From the NCBI GenBank assembly GCA_011052355.1, contig DRJB01000006.1, forward strand, positions 1-15,323: 15,323 nt of DNA, read 5' to 3'. Numbering within the stretch: position 1 is the first letter of the stretch; each line of letters opens with the position of its first letter. Below the pieces are notes generated by a model, which saw only the letters and a list, made by a program, of their open reading frames with translations, had not been told where the DNA came from and did not search any database. Positions 5,273 to 12,816 of this stretch are shown here, one piece after another. The stretch comes from Candidatus Kaiserbacteria bacterium (GTDB taxonomy: Bacteria > Patescibacteriota > Minisyncoccia > Phycocordibacterales > Phycocordibacteraceae). The position numbers and the translations under genes are program-made.

Positions 5273-8200
5273 ATGAATGAAGTATCAAAATCGGAAGTAG
5301 CAATGCGTGAAGAAGATGTACTTGAGTTTTGGCGCCAACATAATATTTTTGAAAAATCACTGGAGAAAACATCACCTAAAGGAGAGTTTATTTTTTATGA
5401 GGGTCCACCAACTGCAAACGGGCGCCCCGGTGTGCATCATCTTGAAGCACGTGCGTTTAAAGATGCTATTCCACGTTATAAAACAATGCGCGGGTATCAT
5501 GTGCGTCGTCGCGCAGGGTGGGACACGCATGGGTTGCCTGTTGAGCTTGAGGTGGAAAAAGAGTTAAAGTTTTCAGGTAAAAAAGATATTGAGAAATACG
5601 GCATAGTCGCATTTAATAAAAAATGTCGCGCGAGCGTTCTGAAATATATTGATGAGTGGCAAAAGTTTACAGACCGGATAGGTTATTGGGTTGACCAAAG
5701 TAAGGCATATTTTACATACGATGCTACATATATGGAATCGGTATGGTCAATTTTTAAACATATTGATAATGATAAGCGCCTTTACAAAGACTACAAGATT
5801 GTTCCGTGGTGCACACGTTGCGGTACGGCGCTTTCATCACATGAGTTGGCGCAGGGATATAAAGAGGTTAAAGATCTCGCGGTTACCGTAGAGTTTAAGG
5901 TAATCGGAAAAGAAAATACTTCATTTTTGGCATGGACAACAACGCCGTGGACACTTCCCGGGAACGTGGCACTTGCAGTGGGTGAAAAAATCACGTACGT
6001 AACAATTGAGAAGAAAGATGAGGGCTCTGGTGCTGTATTACGTTTTATTCTTGCAAAAGAACGCTTGCAAAGTGTGTTTGGTGAAGATGAATACACGGTG
6101 GTGGAAGAACATAAAGGAAGTGATTTGGTTGGGATGAAGTACGAGCCCGTGTATCCATTTATGCAAAAACTCGCAACAGACTCGCAAAAGCCAAAATTCA
6201 GTAAAGCGTTTCAGGTGTATCCCGCATCGTTTGTGACGACCGAGGATGGTACCGGTATCGTACATATTGCGGTGATGTATGGGCAAGATGATTTTGAGCT
6301 TGGGGCGGAAATTGGACTACCTAAGGTGCACATGGTGGCACCCGACGGACTTTTCATCGCTGGCACCGGTTTTCTTGAGGCGCGTTTTGTCAAAGACGAA
6401 GAGCTCGCTATAGATATTATAAAAGACTTGGCAAAAAAAGAGGTGTTGTTTGCAAAAGGGAAGCATGAGCACACGTATCCGTTTTGTTGGCGTTGCAAAA
6501 CTCCGCTTATCTATTATGCGCGTGATTCATGGTATATCCGAATGCGAGACCTGCGCGATGAAATGGTTGCACAAAATAAACAGGTGCATTGGGAGCCCGA
6601 GTACATTCGTGATGGACGTTTCGGAGATTGGATTTCAAAAGCTAAAGATTGGGCGATTAGTCGCGAGCGCTATTGGGGAACACCACTTCCTGTATGGGAA
6701 AATACTGACAACGGTGAGCGTATTACCATTGGTTCTATTGAAGAATTAAAACAACGTATGCGACGAAGTGGAAATACTTATCTCATTATGCGCCACGGAC
6801 AAGCGCAAAGTAATGTGACAGAAACAGTGGACACGAATCTTTCCGCTCGTAGAAAAAATAATCTTACCGAAACAGGGTGCAAGCAAGTATTGCAAAGTGC
6901 GAAAGAGATAAAAGAGCATGGAGGTGTTGATATCATCGTCACCTCTCCTTTTCCACGCGCGCGAGAAACAGCAGAAATTGTTGCTAAAGAATTGGGAATA
7001 TCAAAAGACGCAATTCAAACAGATGAGCGTTTGCGCGAAACAGGTGCCGGAGAACTTGATGGTGCATCATATAAAGAATGGGACGCGTTTTTTGTGTCTA
7101 CAGAAGAGAAACTTACCAAAGCGCCGCCAAAAGGAGAAACACACAATGAAATACGTCGTCGCATTGCTGAACTTCTGTATGAAATTGAGGAGCGTTATAG
7201 TGCCAAGCGAATTCTTCTGATATCGCACGAAGGTCCGTTGTGGATGTCACAGCTTGTGGCACTTGGTACACCGCATACGGGTACATATGACATATTTATG
7301 TATAAAAATGCGCAGTACGGCGTGCTTGATTTTGCGCCACTTCCACACAACGAAAACTACGAACTTGATTTGCATCGTCCATATATTGATGATGTTGTAT
7401 TGGTTGGAAAGAAAGAAGATGACCTATATCGTGTGCCGGAAGTTATTGATGTGTGGTTTGACTCAGGAGCAATGCCTTTTGCCTCCGAACATTATCCGTT
7501 TGAAAATAAAGAGTGGGTTGAAGGAATTGGGTATCCCGCAGACTTCATTTCTGAGGCGATTGATCAAACAAGAGGGTGGTTCTATACACTTCTTGCGGTA
7601 GGTACACTTATGAATCGTGGCGCGGCATATAAAAATGTCATTAGTCTTGGGCATTTACAAGATGAAAATGGGCAAAAGATGTCAAAGTCAAAAGGCAACA
7701 TTATTAAACCATGGGAAGCTATAGATAAGTGGGGCGTTGATACATTACGTTTCTGGATGTATAGCGTTAATCAGCCGGGAGAGGCAAAGAGTTTTGATGA
7801 AAAGACGGTGCGTGAAGCTGCTCGGACACTCTCATGGTTTGAAAATAGCACAAAGTTTTATGAGCTTTTCAAAGACCGTGCGTCCAGTGAGAAATCGGCA
7901 CCAAAAATAATTGATCAGTGGATGCAGTTACGTACGCAACAAACAGTACGTGCGGTTACATCCTATTTTGATAACTATAAATATTTTGACGGAGCTCGCG
8001 CCATTGCAACCTTGCTTGAAGATTTGTCACAATGGTATGTACGCAGAATTCGTGACAGAGCGCGCGAGGGTGATAGCGCCACTATTGAAACACTTCGTGA
8101 GACATTGCAGGTTATAGCGCTTCTTATTGCCCCACTTTCCCCGTTTATAGCTGAACGAGTATTTCAGCATGTTCGTAAAAATACCGATGCGGAAAGTGTA

Positions 8201-8740
8201 CATCTTGCGCAGTGGCCGGAAGAAGGAGTACCGCTTTATACATATGCAGTACGCACAGTTTCAAAAGAAGAGGATGATACATTACTTTCCGACATGGAGC
8301 GTGTTCGCTCCTATGCATCAGAGGCGCTTATGTTGCGACAAAAAGAGGGGACAAAAGTGCGCCAACCACTTGGTGCATTGTCTATTCCGGAAAATTTGTC
8401 AGACGAGCTTTCCGCAATTCTTGCAGAGGAGGTGAATGTAAAACAGGTCAAAACTAATGCGCAAAAACTGGAGCTTGACACCGTTCTTACACCGGAGCTT
8501 ATTCACGAAGGAGATATGCGGGAGTTTTCACGCGCCATTGCGCAAGTTAGAAAAGATGCGGGGTTTTCTCCATCAGATGTTATAACACTTTCAGTAGAGG
8601 CATCAGCACAGTCACACATGAACGGGGAAGTGTTTGCGGGGGTGTCTGATATCACGTTTGCTTCTGTTGACGAGAAAACACATAGTGTAAAGCTCTCGTT
8701 TGGTCTCGTTCATTTTTCAATTCAACACAATGCGTCATAA
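5273..8740 (+). CDS. ileS: Isoleucyl-tRNA synthetase with inserted histidine-phosphatase domain
   Basis: Class Ia synthetase that charges tRNA-Ile and edits mischarged valine; cytosolic. At 1155 aa it is longer than the usual 900-1050. Order: N-terminal catalytic half with GPPTANGRPGVHH (44-56, HIGH equivalent); CP1 editing domain with WTTTPWTLPGN (221-231) and TTEDGTGIVH (322-331); a zinc site formed by C180, C183, C405 and C408; ISRERYWGTPLPVW (462-475); an inserted RHG phosphatase domain (about 502-690); DLHRPYIDDV (699-708); EVIDVWFDSGAMPF (723-736); QTRGWFYTLL (765-774); KMSKS at 802-806; and the C-terminal anticodon-binding domain. The start ATG 5273 follows the terminator and a -10 element; the frame runs open upstream to about 5141, but that stretch is the terminator. 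The last 11 nt overlap recO. Confidence 0.96.
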   Translation: MNEVSKSEVAMREEDVLEFWRQHNIFEKSLEKTSPKGEFIFYEGPPTANGRPGVHHLEARAFKDAIPRYKTMRGYHVRRRAGWDTHGLPVELEVEKELKFSGKKDIEKYGIVAFNKKCRASVLKYIDEWQKFTDRIGYWVDQSKAYFTYDATYMESVWSIFKHIDNDKRLYKDYKIVPWCTRCGTALSSHELAQGYKEVKDLAVTVEFKVIGKENTSFLAWTTTPWTLPGNVALAVGEKITYVTIEKKDEGSGAVLRFILAKERLQSVFGEDEYTVVEEHKGSDLVGMKYEPVYPFMQKLATDSQKPKFSKAFQVYPASFVTTEDGTGIVHIAVMYGQDDFELGAEIGLPKVHMVAPDGLFIAGTGFLEARFVKDEELAIDIIKDLAKKEVLFAKGKHEHTYPFCWRCKTPLIYYARDSWYIRMRDLRDEMVAQNKQVHWEPEYIRDGRFGDWISKAKDWAISRERYWGTPLPVWENTDNGERITIGSIEELKQRMRRSGNTYLIMRHGQAQSNVTETVDTNLSARRKNNLTETGCKQVLQSAKEIKEHGGVDIIVTSPFPRARETAEIVAKELGISKDAIQTDERLRETGAGELDGASYKEWDAFFVSTEEKLTKAPPKGETHNEIRRRIAELLYEIEERYSAKRILLISHEGPLWMSQLVALGTPHTGTYDIFMYKNAQYGVLDFAPLPHNENYELDLHRPYIDDVVLVGKKEDDLYRVPEVIDVWFDSGAMPFASEHYPFENKEWVEGIGYPADFISEAIDQTRGWFYTLLAVGTLMNRGAAYKNVISLGHLQDENGQKMSKSKGNIIKPWEAIDKWGVDTLRFWMYSVNQPGEAKSFDEKTVREAARTLSWFENSTKFYELFKDRASSEKSAPKIIDQWMQLRTQQTVRAVTSYFDNYKYFDGARAIATLLEDLSQWYVRRIRDRAREGDSATIETLRETLQVIALLIAPLSPFIAERVFQHVRKNTDAESVHLAQWPEEGVPLYTYAVRTVSKEEDDTLLSDMERVRSYASEALMLRQKEGTKVRQPLGALSIPENLSDELSAILAEEVNVKQVKTNAQKLELDTVLTPELIHEGDMREFSRAIAQVRKDAGFSPSDVITLSVEASAQSHMNGEVFAGVSDITFASVDEKTHSVKLSFGLVHFSIQHNAS
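6776..7342 (+). other. Histidine phosphatase (RHG/phosphoglycerate-mutase-like) domain within IleRS
   Basis: Encodes residues about 502-690 of IleRS. Seen: YLIMRHGQAQSN (R507, H508, G509; phospho-acceptor His), TSPFPRARETAEI (R562 in the SP-x-x-R position), DERLRE followed by GELDG (E589) and LLISHEGP (H652, second catalytic His). These are the full catalytic set of the branch containing cofactor-dependent phosphoglycerate mutase, alpha-ribazole phosphatase and SixA, so a working phosphatase is plausible. The reading frame and codon style continue unbroken into the flanking IleRS parts, so it is a fusion by insertion. The substrate is unknown. Confidence 0.92.
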
Positions 8741-9302
8741 ATATTTTGTTAATGGATTAGTTCTCGCAAGGTTTCCTTTTTCGGAAGATAGCGAGTCGCT
8801 TATTCTTTTAACCGATGAACTTGGGTTGCTGAAGGCTCGCGTGCGTGCCATACGTAAACCCTCCGCAAAACTGGCAAGCTCACTGCAAACTCTAACCGAA
8901 TCAAAGATGTCATTGGTGCACGGCAAGCTTGGGTGGCAATTATTTGGTGCGCGATGCGTGCGACAGTGGGCACCAAAGTTTTCTTTTGATGCACGCGCGC
9001 GTGCCGCGCGGGTGAGCGAACTTCTTATTCGTCTCGCCCCGGGCGAATTGAAACAAGTATCACTGTATGATACTTTCATCGGATTTTTTAAGGCACTTGA
9101 TGAGTTTCCGGAAGAATTTCACGAGTCAATAGAACAACTTGCCGCACTGCGCACCGTGCATGCGCTTGGGTTGGATGATGGTGTATTGCCTGCGCGGTCG
9201 GGCGAGTCAATATATTATTCCGAGGTATTGCGTGCTTTGCGAGAAGACAGTCGTGAGTATATTATGCGCATCAATCGCGGTATTGTTGCGTCCGGACTAT
9301 AG
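8730..9302 (+). CDS. recO: DNA repair protein RecO, short form without zinc finger
   Basis: RecO helps RecR load RecA on SSB-coated single-stranded DNA in RecFOR recombination. The N-terminus HKYFVNGLVLARFPFSEDSESLILLTDELGLLKARVRAIRKPSAKLASSLQTL-type OB fold (residues about 3-80) is typical: strand pattern, then a Lys/Arg-rich turn and SKMSLVHGKLGWQL. The helical part follows (about 85-150). The protein is 190 aa, against about 230-250 in most bacteria, and the CxxC zinc-finger pairs expected after the LGLDDG region are absent; only two Cys-free helices remain. ATG 8730 is chosen over an in-frame TTG at 8700 because the conserved RHKYFVNG begins there. The 11-nt overlap with ileS suggests translational coupling; no clear Shine-Dalgarno is visible. 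Confidence 0.85.
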   Translation: MRHKYFVNGLVLARFPFSEDSESLILLTDELGLLKARVRAIRKPSAKLASSLQTLTESKMSLVHGKLGWQLFGARCVRQWAPKFSFDARARAARVSELLIRLAPGELKQVSLYDTFIGFFKALDEFPEEFHESIEQLAALRTVHALGLDDGVLPARSGESIYYSEVLRALREDSREYIMRINRGIVASGL

Positions 9303-9310
9303 TCTAGTGG

Positions 9311-9319
9311 TGTTATACT
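9311..9319 (+). promoter_or_regulatory. Extended -10 (TGT-TATACT) of the Ig-like protein gene
   Basis: Complete TGn plus TATACT (5 of 6), ending 9 nt before ATG 9329 and lying just after the recO stop. No convincing -35 at 17 nt, which is common for extended -10 promoters. No Shine-Dalgarno. Confidence 0.6.
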
Positions 9320-9328
9320 ATATATACC

Positions 9329-11242
9329 ATGCCACCAGAAGACAACAGGAGCTCTCTTGAAAAGGCGCGCGAAAAGCTGTACGCCGTGCCTGGAACGACA
9401 CATGCCGATGAGCCAGATCTCGTTGCGCCGCCCCCAGACCGGGGCGCTCCGCGCCCCGGTCTGGGGGCTCCCGCGTGGAAAAATGATACGTTCACCACAA
9501 GACCGAAGCCACACAAGCATGTACGATTTGCCATGCTCTTTTTTTGGGTCGCGCTTACTTTTTTCCTGATTGCCGGCGGAACGTCCGCATACTTGCTTTT
9601 TTCAGGCACACGCTCGGTATCAACGGCTCGGGTCATACTCACCATGCAAGGTCCCGCAAGTGTTGCGGCAGGCGATACGGTTTCACTTCTGGTTACCATA
9701 ACCAATCGTAATGTGGTGCCACTTAAAAATGTGAAGCTCTCTCTTGTTTTTCCAAAAGGAACGCGCTCACCAAGCAATGTGTTGGCACCGCTTGTGCGCA
9801 CAAACATAGATGTCGGCACAATAGCCCCGGGAGAAACGGTAAAAAAACAAATAAAATCCGTACTTTTCGGCGGGCAAGGAGATACGCTTCCGATACAATC
9901 TACCATACAATTTAATGCTTCCGGTTCAAATGCCACATTTACTAAAAAGGCGGCGGGCGCCGTTTCTATAGTTTCAACTCCGCTTTCCGTTTCCATTGAT
10001 GCTCCCGCATCGGTCATTCCCGGGCAAGTGATGTCCATCGTGGCGACCGTTCGCTCAAACAGCACAAAACCAATAAGCGGAACCGTACTTCATGCGGTGT
10101 ATCCTGCCGGGTTTACCGTTAAAGAGTCATCGTTATCGTCGCTTGGTGGGAATTTCTCAATCGGCACAATTGCTCCCGGACAAACTCGGGTTGTACATAT
10201 TAAAGGTGTTCTTTTCGGCAAAGTGGGTTCGCAACAAGCATTTCAATTTACTGTCGGCACCGCAACTACTGCCTCAAGCGGAAGTATCGCAATTGCCTAC
10301 ATGACACAAACCGCGACAGTCACATTTACACAGCCGTTCATCGCGACAATATTGACGGTAAACGGCGGGGCAATCGGAAATACCACACTCATGCCCGGAA
10401 CGAACGTAACCGTATCTATTGCGTGGATGAATACGCTTACGGTTCCGGTTACCAATGCGCGCGTTGCCGTTGAGCTTGGAGGAGACGCACTTGTTCCCTC
10501 AAGTGTGAAAAGCCCAACCGGAAAATATCAATCATCAACACACACAGTTGTATTTAGTAGAGATACAAATCTGGCACTTTCGCAATTTCCACCGGGAGCC
10601 CAAGGAACCGGAACGTTTACATTCCAAACACTGTCAGTTGCCAGTACCACCGAGGGCGGAGTATATCATCCGACAGTTACTCTTCGCTCGGTTGTCTCCG
10701 GAGAATATCCCGGACAAGACATTTCAGTCGGAACGACAACCGCCGACATGACACAAAAATTAAAGCTCGGCACACTTCTTTTGCTTAATGCGTACGCACT
10801 GCATGCCACAGGACCATTTGCAAATACCGGACCGGTTCCGCCCATAGCAAACACAAGAACCACGTACACTATTGTATGGCGCGTGCACAACACTCTTAAC
10901 GATGTGGGCGGAGCGACAGTTTCCGCAAACCTCCCGACAGCGGTTACATTTGTCGGTTCGGTTTCTCCGCGCGATGGTTCGGTAACATACAACGGAAGCA
11001 CCCACGCCGTTCGCTGGTCAATAGGAAATATCTCTTCAAATACCACGCGCACGGCAATGTTTCAAGTTGCCATTACTCCAAGCACCAGTGTGCGCGGTGT
11101 AGCGCCACCGCTTCTTGATACCACCACCGTAACCGCATTTGATCGTTTTGCGCAAATAACTGTCTCTTCGCTCGCCAATGCAGTTACAACCACCCTCTCT
11201 CACGAATCACAATATGATATAAACTCCGGTACTGTGCGGTAA
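9329..11242 (+). CDS. Membrane-anchored protein with four Ig-like/DUF11-like repeats
   Basis: 637 aa. Residues 1-65 are a charged and Pro-rich segment, probably cytoplasmic; one transmembrane helix follows at about 67-91 (RFAMLFFWVALTFFLIAGG...); the remainder (about 95-637) is Thr/Ser/Val/Gly-rich beta-sheet sequence with no Cys, probably extracellular. Four related units can be seen at about 105-215, 219-335, 340-475 and 485-620. The first two share GTIAPG-x-T followed by IK-x-VLFG-x-x-G (163-184 and 279-300), and each unit has a PG/PA-x-T-V-T start with an N-x-x-x-x-P turn, as in DUF11-type Ig folds. A role as a surface or adhesion protein is inferred from architecture alone. No sortase signal is seen at the C-terminus. 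An 18-bp palindrome encodes residues 34-47 in the Pro-rich segment. Confidence 0.85.
   Translation: MPPEDNRSSLEKAREKLYAVPGTTHADEPDLVAPPPDRGAPRPGLGAPAWKNDTFTTRPKPHKHVRFAMLFFWVALTFFLIAGGTSAYLLFSGTRSVSTARVILTMQGPASVAAGDTVSLLVTITNRNVVPLKNVKLSLVFPKGTRSPSNVLAPLVRTNIDVGTIAPGETVKKQIKSVLFGGQGDTLPIQSTIQFNASGSNATFTKKAAGAVSIVSTPLSVSIDAPASVIPGQVMSIVATVRSNSTKPISGTVLHAVYPAGFTVKESSLSSLGGNFSIGTIAPGQTRVVHIKGVLFGKVGSQQAFQFTVGTATTASSGSIAIAYMTQTATVTFTQPFIATILTVNGGAIGNTTLMPGTNVTVSIAWMNTLTVPVTNARVAVELGGDALVPSSVKSPTGKYQSSTHTVVFSRDTNLALSQFPPGAQGTGTFTFQTLSVASTTEGGVYHPTVTLRSVVSGEYPGQDISVGTTTADMTQKLKLGTLLLLNAYALHATGPFANTGPVPPIANTRTTYTIVWRVHNTLNDVGGATVSANLPTAVTFVGSVSPRDGSVTYNGSTHAVRWSIGNISSNTTRTAMFQVAITPSTSVRGVAPPLLDTTTVTAFDRFAQITVSSLANAVTTTLSHESQYDINSGTVR
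9430..9468 (+). repeat. Perfect 18-bp inverted repeat in the Ig-like protein gene
   Basis: Arms 9430-9447 (GCCCCCAGACCGGGGCGC) and 9451-9468 are exact reverse complements around a TCC spacer. It encodes APPPDRGAPRPGLG in the cytoplasmic linker before the membrane helix. It is the most GC-rich stretch in the window. Confidence 0.95.
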
Positions 11243-11255
11243 ACTAACGATAGTG

Positions 11256-11261
11256 TATAGT
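11256..11261 (+). promoter_or_regulatory. Candidate -10 element (TATAGT) of glyS
   Basis: TATAGT matches 5 of 6 positions and ends 19 nt before ATG 11281, giving a leader of about 12 nt. It does not fit the tighter spacing of the other genes. No Shine-Dalgarno is visible before the ATG. Confidence 0.35.
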
Positions 11262-11280
11262 GTACGTACCAATATATCCT

Positions 11281-12699
11281 ATGTCTGACGTAAGAAAAGA
11301 ACCATCGTTAGAAACAATTATTTCACTTGCCAAACGTCGCGGGTTTGTATTTCCTTCATCAGAAATATATGGAGGGTTTGCCGGTGTATATGATTATGGA
11401 CCACTCGGGGTAGAGCTTGAAAATAATCTCAAGGCGCAGTGGTGGAAAAAAATGGTATACGACCGAGACGACATCGTCGGGCTTGATTCCAGTATTTTTA
11501 TGAATCCGCGCATTTGGGAAGCTAGTGGACATACAAAGAATTTCTCCGACCCCATGGCACAGTGCAATGTGTGTAATACTCGCGTACGGGTTGATAAAGC
11601 GCTTCAGGCAATTGGTATTGATGCTGATGAGAAAATGAGTGAGGAAGAAATAAGCAATCTTTTTGATGCGCACCGAAGTGAAATTGCTTGCGAGCATTGT
11701 GGAAGTAAAGATTTCTCAGCGGTTCGTGCGGTTAATCTTCTTGTGCAGTCAAATCTTGGTGATTTTACCGAACAAGGGAACAGCCCATCATATCTTCGTG
11801 GCGAGACCTGTCAAGGTATTTACGTAAATTACAAAAATGTACTTGACTCAACCCCGGTTAAAATTCCTTTTGGTATCGCACAGATAGGAAAAGCATTTCG
11901 TAATGAAATTTCACCGCGACAATTTTTATTTCGCGGGCGCGAGTTTGAACAAATGGAAATGCAATACTTCGTAGCACCGGAAGATGAAATGACCGAGTAC
12001 AAAAAATTGCGAGAATATCGCTGGGATGCGATGCTTGCGCTTGGTTTGCAAGAAAAAAATCTCCGATGGAAACAGCATAAAAATCTTGTTTTTTATGCAA
12101 AAGACGCGTGGGATATTGAATATGCGTTTCCGTGGGGTTTTGATGAGCTTGAAGGTGTGCATGCTCGCGGTGATTATGATTTAACACAGCATACGAAAGG
12201 GAGCGGAAAGCCACTTGAGTATTTTGAGCAAGAGACAGGTAGGCGATTTACACCACATATTATTGAATCTTCCGGTGGGGTTGGGCGTCTTTTTTTGGCA
12301 ATGTTGGTGGATGCGTATCGCGAAGATGTGTTGAATGGAGAAACGCGTGTGTACTTGGCATTTCCGCCCTCAATCGCTCCGGTCAAAGCGATGATATCAC
12401 CACTTCTAAAAAATAAACCGGAACTGGTGGAGAAAGCGCGCGAAGTATACACAGCGCTTAAAAAAGACATCCCGCAAATTATGTGGGATGATAATGGTAA
12501 CATCGGCAAGCGATATCGCCGACAAGACGAAATCGGAACCCCATTTTGCATCACCATTGATTTTGATACGCTCGGTGAAAAACCGGAACTCAAAGACACC
12601 GTTACACTTCGCGACCGCGATACTGCCACGCAAACACGTATATCTATCTCTGATATATCTTCACGTATTCGCGTGGGTACTCTAAACAAAGGTATCTAA
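11281..12699 (+). CDS. glyS: Glycyl-tRNA synthetase, single-chain (alpha2) type
   Basis: Class II synthetase charging tRNA-Gly; the single-polypeptide dimeric type, not the two-subunit GlyQ/GlyS type. 472 aa from ATG 11281. Visible: RRGFVFPSSEIYGGFAGVYDYGPLG (19-43), DSSIFMNPRIWEASGH (69-84), a four-Cys zinc module (C95, C98, C137, C140), NLGDFTEQGNS, motif 2 FRNEISPRQFLFRGREFEQME (207-227), DIEYAFPWGFDELEGVHARGDYDL (278-301) and motif 3 PHIIESSGGVGRLFLAML (325-342). The C-terminal anticodon-binding domain covers about 355-465 with YRRQDEIGTPFCITID (412-427). An in-frame GTG at 11260 would add seven residues, but the conserved protein begins after ATG. A partial copy of its last codons and the following 11 nt recurs at 13591-13622. 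Confidence 0.95.
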   Translation: MSDVRKEPSLETIISLAKRRGFVFPSSEIYGGFAGVYDYGPLGVELENNLKAQWWKKMVYDRDDIVGLDSSIFMNPRIWEASGHTKNFSDPMAQCNVCNTRVRVDKALQAIGIDADEKMSEEEISNLFDAHRSEIACEHCGSKDFSAVRAVNLLVQSNLGDFTEQGNSPSYLRGETCQGIYVNYKNVLDSTPVKIPFGIAQIGKAFRNEISPRQFLFRGREFEQMEMQYFVAPEDEMTEYKKLREYRWDAMLALGLQEKNLRWKQHKNLVFYAKDAWDIEYAFPWGFDELEGVHARGDYDLTQHTKGSGKPLEYFEQETGRRFTPHIIESSGGVGRLFLAMLVDAYREDVLNGETRVYLAFPPSIAPVKAMISPLLKNKPELVEKAREVYTALKKDIPQIMWDDNGNIGKRYRRQDEIGTPFCITIDFDTLGEKPELKDTVTLRDRDTATQTRISISDISSRIRVGTLNKGI

Positions 12700-12710
12700 C
12701 CACTTAAACC
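12682..12710 (+). repeat. Direct repeat copy 1 (glyS 3' end)
   Basis: Contains CTAAA, a few bases, then TATCTAAC and ACTTAAACC, spanning the glyS stop codon. The 23 nt at 12688-12710 match 13600-13622 at 20 positions. The two copies bracket the minus-strand gene and its terminator and promoter, about 0.9 kb apart. Confidence 0.6.
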
Positions 12711-12725
12711 AAAATATCCCAAGAT

Positions 12726-12762
12726 GGCATTTTGAGATAGTTATCTTGAGGCATTTGAGATA
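12726..12762. repeat. Short direct repeat in the glyS 3' intergenic region
   Basis: GGCATTTTGAGATA (12726-12739) recurs as GGCATTTGAGATA (12750-12762), one base shorter. A weak CAAGAT/ATCTTG inverted repeat (12720-12725 with 12743-12748) overlaps it and might act as a poor glyS terminator. Function unknown. Confidence 0.5.
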
Positions 12763-12766
12763 ATTT

Positions 12767-12803
12767 ATAAAAAAAGCTCGTTCGGGGGGTAATCCGAACG
12801 AGC
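12767..12803 (-). terminator. Rho-independent terminator of the minus-strand gene
   Basis: Read on the minus strand, a 10-bp stem (GCTCGTTCGG paired across 12776-12785 and 12794-12803) with an 8-nt loop is followed by seven T and then ATAAATT. It lies 13 nt beyond the stop codon of the minus-strand gene. It could also stop glyS read-through in the opposite direction, but the T tract favours the minus strand. Confidence 0.88.
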
Positions 12804-12816
12804 CCACTGTGAGTCC

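Noticed and set aside
9313..10065. Minus-strand open frame of 250 codons opposite the Ig-like protein gene
   Set aside because: The plus-strand frame has a membrane helix, repeats and a promoter; the minus frame has only low-complexity Ser/Thr/Val sequence produced by the repeats.
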